A stretch of DNA of 5,788 nt, taken from contig SLAN01000022.1 in NCBI GenBank assembly GCA_007126865.1, forward strand, positions 1 to 5,788. The letters run 5' to 3'. This DNA is from Spirochaetales bacterium. Its GTDB lineage: Bacteria; Spirochaetota; Spirochaetia; DSM-27196; SKKC01. A program made the position numbers and the translations under genes. Of this stretch, positions 1 through 4,862 are shown piece after piece. The number at the start of each line of letters is the position of its first letter. Positions within the stretch are counted from its first letter, which is position 1. The notes under the pieces were generated by a model. The model ran no database searches, was not told the DNA's origin, and worked only from the letters and a program-made list of their open reading frames with translations.

Positions 1-185
1 GGGTCGGTGACCGCGTCCCACACGCGGCCGGCGGCGATCGCGATGCCGGCGAGCGCCGGCAGCAACCCGACGATATCGGTCAGGAAAAAGAGCAGGTGGA
101 ATCCGATCATCGAGAAGTAGAGATTCCCCCCGAGATCGCAGATTCCGAATGCGAACTTCGTCCGGCGCTTGAGTTTCGCTTCCAC
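1..185 (-). CDS. GPH-family sugar:cation symporter (MelB-like), N-terminal fragment
   Basis: The reading frame opens at a GTG (183-185) and runs off the left edge, leaving 61 complete codons. The peptide begins VEAKLKRRTKFAFGICDLGG and continues through a hydrophobic helix with the segment LLFFLTDIVGL and then GRVWDAVTDP. Those are the first-helix and helix 2-3 signatures of glycoside-pentoside-hexuronide:cation symporters (MFS_2, MelB/XylP type): a G-D-x-G-x-N element, an F-x-T-D near the end of TM1/2, and the D-A-x-T-D-P loop containing the cation-site aspartates. Members are about 450 residues with 12 membrane helices and import sugars or glycosides with Na+ or H+. The GTG is chosen because GGGGGAGG lies five bases upstream; an in-frame TTG further up has no such site. 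The substrate cannot be told from this fragment. The family call is fairly secure; everything past residue 61 is unseen. Confidence 0.85.
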   Translation of the reverse strand, partial: MEAKLKRRTKFAFGICDLGGNLYFSMIGFHLLFFLTDIVGLLPALAGIAIAAGRVWDAVTD

Positions 186-376
186 GGCGGCCTCCCCCGA
201 GTTGCAGTGCGGCAATAGTACATCGAGGCGATGCTGGTGCGCTACCGCCGTCCCCGGGTGCCGTCTCTTCGCGGTGCGGGGCGAAGTACCGCCCGGCTAT
301 CGCCGCGCCCTTCCAGCTACCGCCGCGCCCGCCGGTTCTCCCGGCAAGCGGCCGTGCGCTCCCGGGATCGCGACCG
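186..376. other. Non-coding spacer between GPH and zinc-ribbon genes
   Basis: This 191-bp stretch separates two minus-strand genes. It holds the likely promoter and ribosome site of the GPH gene at its left end. On its right side are a 15-bp direct repeat with one mismatch (296-310 and 316-330, GCTAYCGCCGCGCCC) and the downstream copy of a longer hairpin-bearing repeat. Open frames crossing it on either strand are Arg/Pro/Ala-rich and resemble no family. Confidence 0.6.
215..220 (-). promoter_or_regulatory. Possible -10 box for the GPH transporter gene
   Basis: On the minus strand TACTAT lies about 30 bases upstream of the GTG start, with the strong ribosome site between them. It would give a leader of roughly 23 nt. 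I find no convincing -35 hexamer at 16-18 bp. The flanking 11-mer recurs exactly upstream of the osmC start at 4671-4681. Confidence 0.3.
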
Positions 377-411
377 TCATCGCCGCCTCCGCCGGTTCTC
401 CCGGCAAGCGG
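320..411. repeat. Two-copy direct repeat with hairpin, 60-bp period
   Basis: A perfect 22-bp repeat occupies 330-351 and 390-411; its core is GCCGGTTCTCCCGGCAAGCG. With a few mismatches the similarity extends left to about 317-351 versus 377-411. Each copy contains a 5-bp stem GCCGG/CCGGC around the loop TTCTC (331-345 and 391-405). The right copy lies inside the last codons of the zinc-ribbon gene (read on the minus strand) and the left copy follows its stop, so the pair brackets that gene's 3' end. It could act as a terminator or RNA-stabilising hairpin, but no T-run follows. The duplication is seen directly; the role is a guess. Confidence 0.75.
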
Positions 412-895
412 TGCAGCCGAGTACGCGCACGTGCTTCTTGCCGTTGCGCTTCTCGAACATGCGCGCGATCAGATGCCCCTCGCGGTCGACCTCGCCATGG
501 CAGACCGGGCATATCCGCGGGTGGCGATGATTGGCCGGATAGCAGTGCGGGCAGCCGAAGATGTGCGTGGTGAACTCGGTAATATCGCGGTGCTGCACAC
601 CGCCGGAGAACACGACGCTCTTGATGCGTTCGCCCGGGGCGAGATCGGCGCGGCAGACCGGGCACGTTTTCGGCGGATTCGTTGTCGCAGGCGGGTCCGG
701 ACGGTCGGATTGGCGCCCGAACGTTCGCCGGCCCGCGTCGCGGAGGCGGGCCCGTGACTGGTGGCGAGCGTGACTTCGACCCGGCGGCAGATCTCCGGTG
801 GCGGCGCGATGATCGTACCGACGCCGACCCAACGCCGGGAGGAGTGCGAGAACGACGATTGCGGCGGCGAGCCCGAGTGCTATGGTAAGAGCCAT
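377..895 (-). CDS. Membrane-anchored protein with four CxxC motifs (double zinc ribbon), function unknown
   Basis: The 172-residue product starts with a hydrophobic segment (about residues 2-22, MALTIALGLAAAIVVLALLP) followed by Arg residues, which predicts one N-terminal membrane anchor with the rest in the cytoplasm. Residues 24-75 are a polar Arg/Pro-rich linker. The C-terminal half carries four CxxC pairs at C78/C81, C115/C118, C129/C132 and C161/C164. Their spacing fits two four-Cys zinc ribbons, each with a hydrophobic run between knuckles (RIKSVVF and HLIARMF). I recall similar small Cys-rich proteins in other spirochaetes, but I know no assigned function. The codons after C164 encode RENRRRRR and overlap one copy of the 60-bp-spaced repeat, suggesting the tail was extended by the repeat. 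The ATG start is supported by the anchor following at once; no ribosome site is visible. It is transcribed divergently from rsmI. Confidence 0.8.
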   Translation of the reverse strand: MALTIALGLAAAIVVLALLPALGRRRYDHRAATGDLPPGRSHARHQSRARLRDAGRRTFGRQSDRPDPPATTNPPKTCPVCRADLAPGERIKSVVFSGGVQHRDITEFTTHIFGCPHCYPANHRHPRICPVCHGEVDREGHLIARMFEKRNGKKHVRVLGCTACRENRRRRR

Positions 896-949
896 CGTAT
901 CTACGGTTATTGTAGCCGTACGACGGCGGTCGGGGATAGACTTTGCGCC
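896..949. promoter_or_regulatory. Divergent promoter region, zinc-ribbon gene and rsmI
   Basis: Only 54 bp lie between the two divergent starts, so both promoters should be here or slightly inside the genes. On the minus strand TACAAT (909-914) is a close match to the -10 consensus and sits 13 bases before the zinc-ribbon ATG. On the plus strand TAGACT (937-942) sits seven bases before the rsmI ATG. Neither has a recognisable -35 at normal spacing. Both would give very short leaders or none, which agrees with the lack of well-placed Shine-Dalgarno sequences. Confidence 0.4.
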
Positions 950-1630
950 ATGGCAACGCTATGGGTGGTCGCCACTCCGATCGGAAACCTCGACGATATG
1001 ACCTTCCGCGGCGTGGAGACGCTTCGACGCGCCGATCTCGTCGTTTGCGAGGATACGCGCCAGACGCAGAAACTGCTGACGCACTTCCAGATATCGTCGC
1101 CGACCACAGCATTTCACGCACATACCGATGACCGACGCCTGGAGGACCTCATTGCACGGATCGGATCGCTCGAACGTGTCGCACTGGTGACCGATGCCGG
1201 CACACCCGGCGTGAGCGATCCGGGAGCCGCCCTCGTTCAGGCATGTGTCGGCGCCGGAATCGACGTGCGACCGGTGCCGGGTGTAAGCGCTCTGACCGCC
1301 TTGCTGAGTGTCGCCGGCCCGCTCGGGAGAACAGTGTTGTTCGACGGCTTTCCGAGTCCGAAGCCCGGCCGCAGGCGCCGGCGTATTCGGGAGCTGTGCG
1401 AGCGGGGCGAACCGTACGTGTTCTATGAATCCCCACACCGGATCGTCAAGCTCCTCCACGATATCGAACGGGAGCATCCGGGCGCGGAAGTTGTCGTCGG
1501 ACGGGAAATGACGAAGGTCTTCGAGGAGTTTTTCCGTGGAGGAGCCGGAGAAATTGCCGATATATTAAACAGCAGGGGACGGATCCGGGGTGAATTGACC
1601 GTCCTTGTGCGCACGGCCGATAACCGTTAA
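950..1630 (+). CDS. rsmI: 16S rRNA (cytidine(1402)-2'-O)-methyltransferase RsmI, short form
   Basis: RsmI uses S-adenosylmethionine to 2'-O-methylate C1402 of 16S rRNA in the decoding centre. The 226-residue product shows the tetrapyrrole-methylase fold motifs in order: VATPIGNLDDMT (residues 7-18), CEDTR (33-37), LVTDAGTPGVSDPG (79-92), PVPGVSALTALL (108-119), FDGFP (131-135), YESPHRI (159-165) and REMTKVFEE (185-193). The family is usually about 270-290 residues; this protein stops right after the catalytic domain (GELTVLVRTADNR) and lacks the C-terminal helical extension found in E. coli RsmI. The start at 950 puts the first motif at the usual distance from the N-terminus; the frame stays open to 761, but the extra residues are unlike the family and overlap the divergent gene. 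FlgM follows 48 bp later on the same strand. Confidence 0.95.
   Translation: MATLWVVATPIGNLDDMTFRGVETLRRADLVVCEDTRQTQKLLTHFQISSPTTAFHAHTDDRRLEDLIARIGSLERVALVTDAGTPGVSDPGAALVQACVGAGIDVRPVPGVSALTALLSVAGPLGRTVLFDGFPSPKPGRRRRRIRELCERGEPYVFYESPHRIVKLLHDIEREHPGAEVVVGREMTKVFEEFFRGGAGEIADILNSRGRIRGELTVLVRTADNR
1616..1623 (+). promoter_or_regulatory. Possible sigma-28 (FliA) -10 element ahead of flgM
   Basis: GCCGATAA is an exact match to the consensus -10 octamer of sigma-28 flagellar promoters. It lies in the last codons of rsmI, 55 bases before the flgM start. FlgM is the anti-sigma-28 factor and is itself under sigma-28 control in enteric bacteria. Against this, I find no TAAA-type -35 at the usual 15-bp spacing (TGAA at 1591-1594 is too far), and the octamer could simply reflect the codons for Ala-Asp-Asn. 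Confidence 0.3.
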
Positions 1631-1678
1631 GATTATAGGTGGCGATGTCGAAAATGAAGGTGGAAGGTGTAGTGTCCT

Positions 1679-1963
1679 ATGACGATTGAAGGGCTTGGAC
1701 CCATACAGCCAAATCAGCCCATTAACCGTTCTGAAAGACCTCAGAGCGCCGGCACTGACCGGCAGGCGGATAGTGTGAGTCTGTCCGACGAAGCCAAACT
1801 GAAGGCGGAGCTTTATCAGGCAACCGAACAGGTGCGCTCAACCGAGGATGTTCGAGCCGACCGGGTCGCCGAAGTAAAGCAGAAACTCGAGGATCCCTCC
1901 TATATCGATAACGCGGTCCTTTCGACGGTTGCAGACCGCCTCATGGATGTCTTCGGACTGTAG
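1679..1963 (+). CDS. flgM: Anti-sigma-28 factor FlgM
   Basis: This 94-residue protein matches the spirochaete form of FlgM, which binds sigma-28 (FliA/WhiG type) and holds back late flagellar genes until the hook-basal body is complete and FlgM is removed. The N-terminus (MTIEGLGPIQPNQPINRSER) is polar, Pro-rich and probably disordered, as in the family. The sigma-binding half starts with SVSLSDEAK (about 32-40) and contains the conserved helices DVRADRVAEVKQKLEDPSY (57-75) and VLSTVADRLMDVFGL (80-94). The conserved [IV]-x-x-[IL]-K-x-x-[IL]-x-[DE]-P-x-Y core of FlgM is visible in VAEVKQKLEDPSY. GGAAGG lies 11 bases before the ATG, a slightly long spacing. It follows rsmI by 48 bp and is probably co-transcribed with it, with a possible private sigma-28 promoter. 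No flagellar structural gene is in view. Confidence 0.92.
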   Translation: MTIEGLGPIQPNQPINRSERPQSAGTDRQADSVSLSDEAKLKAELYQATEQVRSTEDVRADRVAEVKQKLEDPSYIDNAVLSTVADRLMDVFGL

Positions 1964-2133
1964 CCGAGCGAGATGTGTTGTTCCGGGGCGCCTTCCGGCC
2001 GGGGTGTCCTCCGGGGCCATAACGGCACTGTCACCGTTACCGTAAGTCAATATTCGTACAGCACGCGCACCGCGGCGGTGTACGCATCCTTGCTTATTCG
2101 GAGTATTTCGCTATTCTTTGAGCCGGACGGCGT
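1964..2133. other. Intergenic region flgM to ADH-like gene
   Basis: This 170-bp gap carries no plausible gene. Two small stems are visible: CCGGGG/CTCCGG around TGTC (1999-2014, one G-T pair) and TAACGG/CCGTTA around an 8-nt loop (about 2022-2041). A third, CACCG/CGGTG, lies near 2068-2080. None is followed by a T-run, so a classical terminator is not supported, although attenuation of read-through from flgM is possible. Confidence 0.45.
2090..2117 (+). promoter_or_regulatory. Possible promoter for ADH-like/trmH pair
   Basis: TTGCTT (2090-2095) and TATTCT (2112-2117) are spaced by 16 bp and stand in the most AT-rich part of the gap. A start near 2124 would leave a leader of about 10 nt before the ATG at 2134. 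The -35 matches only its first three bases, so this is tentative. Confidence 0.3.
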
Positions 2134-3279
2134 ATGCAGGATTTTGTTTTCCACGTTCCGGGGCAGATCATCCTGGGAACCGATACCGTATCCCGGATCG
2201 GCTCACTCGCCTCGCTGCTCGGCGGACGCGCCATGATCGTGACCGAGAGCGTAGTGCGCGATGCCGGACACGCCGACAAGGTACGAGATAACCTCGAAAG
2301 CTCCGGTCTCACCACTATCGTCTTCGACGAGTTCGACTCCAGCAGCGACAGTGAAGTCATAGAGCGTGCACTCGGTCTCGCCAGGGCGAGTCACAGTCAA
2401 TTGGTTGTCGGTGTTGGCGGAATGCGGGCGCTCGCTGCTGCAAGAGTAGTGGCCGCGTTCGCTCCGCATACGCGAGAGATCCAACAGGTTGTGCAGATGG
2501 GCGCCTCGGTAACCCCGCTCGGCTACCTCGAGGTACCGACCAGCTGTCGAAACCATGTACTTCTTCGTGATTACTGCGTCATTACACAGTCGGGTACCCG
2601 GCAACCGCTGACGATCAAACTGCCGCCGGGGCTGCTCAAAGCGGCGATCCTCGACGCCAAGCTGGCGGCCGGACTGGCGACGAAGTCGTACTGTGCAATC
2701 CTGCTCGACACGATGCTCGCGGCTGTGGAAGGCATTCTTTCGACCAAATCGAATCTACTCTCGGACACGCTCCTGCTCCAGGCGATCACGATTCTCCGGG
2801 AGAGCGTCGAACAGGTGGTGGCGCAGCCGAGCGATTTGCGCCCGCGGGCCCGTGCCGCCGAGGCGGCATTTATGTGCGCTCTCGGCCTTTCGATTTCTTC
2901 ACAGGGAATCGGCGGAGCGGTCGCCTACGCGGTCAACAGCCGTTTGGACGTACCGAAGTCATGGACATCGACGGTCATGCTGCCGTATCTGCTCGACTAC
3001 TTCGAAGGAACCCGTCCGGAGAAGTTGCGACGGATCGCGTTAGCCCTCGGTGAGCGCGAGATCGAGGAAAGCGGTCCGCGCAGCATGCATCGGGCCGGAA
3101 GCGCCGCGCGCCGCCTGCTCGCCCGCACCGCGCTCCCGGCGCGACTGCGGGAGCTCGATCTCACACTCGATGACCTCTCCGGGGTCGCCGACGCGGCGAG
3201 CGACTTCGAGATGATCGGGTTCGTGCCGGTTCCGGTCAGCACGCAGGAACTCTACGATATACTCAAGCAGGCGTATTGA
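2134..3279 (+). CDS. Iron-containing alcohol dehydrogenase family protein, probable pseudoenzyme
   Basis: The 381-residue product has the length and layout of group III (Fe-dependent) alcohol dehydrogenases: opening FHVPGQIILGTDTVSRIG, a Rossmann-like N-half, and an all-helical C-half. The catalytic and cofactor motifs are, however, degenerate. The NAD-binding GGGSxxDxAK is VGGMRALAAA (94-103), losing the Asp and Lys. The IPTTAGTGSE loop reads VPTSCRNHVL (134-143). Of the four metal ligands only the Asp in DAxxHAxE survives (D192); the three His positions are Ala196, Val263 and Lys275 by my alignment. A dehydrogenase reaction with Fe2+/NAD is therefore unlikely; a structural, regulatory or different catalytic role is more plausible. 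The frame is intact and codon use matches its neighbours, so this is not a decayed gene. No clear ribosome site precedes the ATG. TrmH starts three bases after the stop, so the two are almost certainly co-transcribed. Confidence 0.85.
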   Translation: MQDFVFHVPGQIILGTDTVSRIGSLASLLGGRAMIVTESVVRDAGHADKVRDNLESSGLTTIVFDEFDSSSDSEVIERALGLARASHSQLVVGVGGMRALAAARVVAAFAPHTREIQQVVQMGASVTPLGYLEVPTSCRNHVLLRDYCVITQSGTRQPLTIKLPPGLLKAAILDAKLAAGLATKSYCAILLDTMLAAVEGILSTKSNLLSDTLLLQAITILRESVEQVVAQPSDLRPRARAAEAAFMCALGLSISSQGIGGAVAYAVNSRLDVPKSWTSTVMLPYLLDYFEGTRPEKLRRIALALGEREIEESGPRSMHRAGSAARRLLARTALPARLRELDLTLDDLSGVADAASDFEMIGFVPVPVSTQELYDILKQAY

Positions 3280-3282
3280 ACG

Positions 3283-4167
3283 ATGACCCCGCGCAAGTTT
3301 TTGCGCCAGCCTGAATCGGTTCGCCGGCGGCACGCCCCGCGGTTGCTCGCAGATCTCGAGCAACGCCTGCACAGCGGATCCGGCGTTACGCCGGACGAGA
3401 TCATCACGCTTTCGCAGCTTCTTGCCGGAGAGGAGTGGCTGGATGATGGGTGTCGCGCGGCGCTGGCATCGCTTGAGGAAGCCGCCGGCTCGGACGCTGC
3501 TGGTGTGGAAGCCGCTCGGTCACAACCCGCCGGCTCGGACGACTATCGTGGGGAAACTGCGCGCGGCGGCGAGCGTCGAGCTCCACCCTCCGAGCTCATC
3601 CGCCGGGTGAATCACGCCCGTCACGAAATTCTGCGCGTCACCGGCCGTGAGCCGGCCGATTGGGATCTCGCCGAACCGAAATCCGTATCGACGGATCGCG
3701 AGGCGATTGCGACGTTTCCCATCGCACTGTTCGGTGAGTCGATCCGCAGCCCGTACAACGTCGGTTCGATGATACGCAGCGCGGCGGCGTTCGGCGCCCG
3801 GGAGTGCCTCTTCTCGCCGGAGAGCGCGAACCCGGAGCATTCTCGCGCGCGACGCTCGGCAATGGGGGGCGATCGGAGTGTCACCGTTCGCCGTGCGACG
3901 CTCGACGAGATATCCTCCGGTGAGATGCCGCTGTTCGCCGTCGAATCGGGCGGAGTGGCGATCTCGGAGTTCACCTTTCCCGATCGCGGGATCGCGTTAT
4001 TCGGCCACGAGGAGCTCGGGCTCTCGCACGACGCCCTCGCGTGTGCTGCCGCCTCCGGAGGAATCGTGTCCATACCGCTCTACGGTGCGAAACAGAGCTT
4101 GAATGTTGCCGCGACGGCGGCGATCGTTCTTTCGTGGTGGGTCGCTCGAGCAGAGCAACGGCGATAG
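3283..4167 (+). CDS. SpoU/TrmH-family RNA 2'-O-methyltransferase with N-terminal extension
   Basis: The 294-residue protein ends in a SPOUT methyltransferase domain (about 145-290) with the three SpoU motifs: motif 1 RSPYNVGSMIRSAAAFG (155-171, catalytic-type Asn159 and Arg165), motif 2 ALFGHEELGLS (238-248), and motif 3 IPLYGAKQSLNVAATAAIVL (264-283), which forms the knotted SAM site. Such enzymes 2'-O-methylate ribose in tRNA or rRNA, usually as dimers. Residues 1-65 are a helical, charged region, and about 69-103 are a low-complexity linker containing two AGSD units (12-bp DNA repeat at 3484-3495 and 3529-3540). Residues 104-128 (ELIRRVNHARHEILRVTGRE then PADWD) resemble an element I associate with spirochaete homologues. 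The exact RNA target cannot be deduced. Three bases separate it from the preceding stop codon, with no strong ribosome site, suggesting translational coupling. Confidence 0.9.
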   Translation: MTPRKFLRQPESVRRRHAPRLLADLEQRLHSGSGVTPDEIITLSQLLAGEEWLDDGCRAALASLEEAAGSDAAGVEAARSQPAGSDDYRGETARGGERRAPPSELIRRVNHARHEILRVTGREPADWDLAEPKSVSTDREAIATFPIALFGESIRSPYNVGSMIRSAAAFGARECLFSPESANPEHSRARRSAMGGDRSVTVRRATLDEISSGEMPLFAVESGGVAISEFTFPDRGIALFGHEELGLSHDALACAAASGGIVSIPLYGAKQSLNVAATAAIVLSWWVARAEQRR

Positions 4168-4200
4168 CTCGGCCCGGGTGAACCGGCCGCCTCCACGATC

Positions 4201-4250
4201 GCGGGCAAGCCCGCCCCGGGAAGCTCCCGAGCGGGCGATCCGCGCGATCG
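4201..4250. terminator. GC-rich hairpins between convergent genes
   Basis: The 93-bp gap between trmH and osmC, which converge, holds several stems. GCGGG/CCCGC closes around CAAG at 4201-4214. An overlapping alternative pairs GCCCGC (4209-4214) with GCGGGC (4231-4236) and encloses CGGGA/TCCCG (4217-4229). CGATC/GATCG forms around CGCGC at 4236-4250. The stems work on both strands, so a bidirectional terminator is plausible, but there is no T-run on either side. Confidence 0.4.
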
Positions 4251-4260
4251 GCCGGTGCGC

Positions 4261-4668
4261 CTATCGCAGCACGAGCTCGTGCGTGATCTCCGCGGTGTGT
4301 TTAAGGGTCGCCGCCACCGGACAGTACTTCGTCAGGCTCAGGTCGATCGCTTTTTCCATCTTCTCGGCGTCGAGCTCGCTTCCGGAGAAGATGTAGCGAA
4401 TGTGAACGGTGCGAAAGGTCTTCGGATGCTCGTCGCGCGCCTCCCCGGAGATCTCGAGACGGAACGAATCGTACGGCATTCGCATCTTGCCGAGAATCGC
4501 CGCGACATCCATACCGGTGCACCCGGCGAGCGCGGCGAGAAGGAGGCTCTTCGGCGGCGGGCCGTTGTTGCCACCTCCGTGGGATGGGTCGGCGTCGACG
4601 CCGATCGTCGCCCCTTTCACATCGAGGTCGAACGCGAGTTCGTCTTTATGGGTTGCTGTGACATTCAT
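4261..4668 (-). CDS. OsmC/Ohr-family peroxiredoxin-like protein
   Basis: The 135-residue product belongs to the OsmC superfamily, cytoplasmic homodimers that reduce organic hydroperoxides with a Cys pair. Both cysteines are present in the expected contexts: Cys50 in LAGCTGMDVAAIL and Cys116 in KYCPVAATLKHTAEI. The segment GVDADPSHGGGNNGPPPKSL (23-42) is the usual approach to the first active-site helix. The DVAAILGKMRMPYDSF stretch points to the YhfA-like subgroup rather than classical OsmC or Ohr. I place the start at 4668 (MNVTATHKDELAF), which matches family N-termini; the frame runs on to 4821, but those 51 residues are Pro/Arg/Cys-rich and cross a tandem repeat. No Shine-Dalgarno is evident; a TACTAT box seven bases upstream suggests a leaderless message. 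It converges on trmH. Confidence 0.93.
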   Translation of the reverse strand: MNVTATHKDELAFDLDVKGATIGVDADPSHGGGNNGPPPKSLLLAALAGCTGMDVAAILGKMRMPYDSFRLEISGEARDEHPKTFRTVHIRYIFSGSELDAEKMEKAIDLSLTKYCPVAATLKHTAEITHELVLR

Positions 4669-4675
4669 ACCGGCA

Positions 4676-4681
4676 ATAGTA
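4676..4681 (-). promoter_or_regulatory. Possible -10 box for osmC, implying a leaderless transcript
   Basis: TACTAT on the minus strand ends seven bases before the osmC ATG, so transcription would start at or one base before the start codon. It sits in an 11-mer (4671-4681) identical to one upstream of the GPH gene (210-220). No good -35 is visible; a C/T-rich run occupies that position. Confidence 0.35.
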
Positions 4682-4769
4682 GTGCTATCCGGAGGCGGAA
4701 GGGAAGGGAACTGCGACCCGGTGCGTTGGCAGGCAGGGAGCCATTCGGGGCACGAGCGGCGGCGCGGCG

Positions 4770-4857
4770 AGCACCAACCCGCGTTCGGCTTGCCGCAGAA
4801 TGTGAAGCCCGCGTGCGCCAACCCGTGTTCGGCTCTCCGGAGGGCGTGAACCCCGCG
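4770..4857. repeat. Imperfect tandem repeat, two 44-bp units
   Basis: Units 4770-4813 and 4814-4857 abut and agree at 34 of 44 positions by hand alignment. The left unit folds into a stem with a 3-nt bulge: CGCG (4780-4783) and GGCTT (4787-4791) pair with AAGCC (4805-4809) and CGCG (4810-4813). The right unit keeps GTTC/GAAC around the palindrome CTCCGGAG. The array starts six bases past the HDOD stop codon in the direction of transcription, so it lies in that gene's 3' untranslated region. I see no third copy in the bases down to 4726. Confidence 0.7.
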
Positions 4858-4862
4858 AGCGC

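Noticed and set aside
320..411. CRISPR-like array
   Set aside because: There are only two copies, the gap is partly coding, and no cas gene is present.
169..573. 134-residue plus-strand open frame
   Set aside because: It runs antisense to the GPH fragment and the zinc-ribbon gene and its composition is typical of a shadow frame.
761..949. Upstream start for rsmI
   Set aside because: It would place 63 unrelated residues before the first motif and overlap the divergent zinc-ribbon gene.
297..1121. 274-residue minus-strand open frame
   Set aside because: It overlaps the zinc-ribbon gene and the start of rsmI, is extremely Arg/Pro/Ser-rich with no domain, and reads through the repeats; it is a shadow of GC-rich coding sequence.
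2134..3279. Decayed pseudogene reading of the ADH-like gene
   Set aside because: The frame is full length, free of stops, and tightly coupled to trmH; only active-site positions differ, which fits functional divergence better than decay.
4168..4260. Possible small RNA or tRNA in the convergent gap
   Set aside because: The stems do not form a cloverleaf, no CCA-adjacent acceptor or T-loop consensus is present, and no promoter-like element was seen.
4669..4821. N-terminal extension of OsmC
   Set aside because: The 51 additional residues are Cys/Pro/Arg-rich, cross the 44-bp repeat and have no counterpart in the family, whose members begin near MNVTATHKD.
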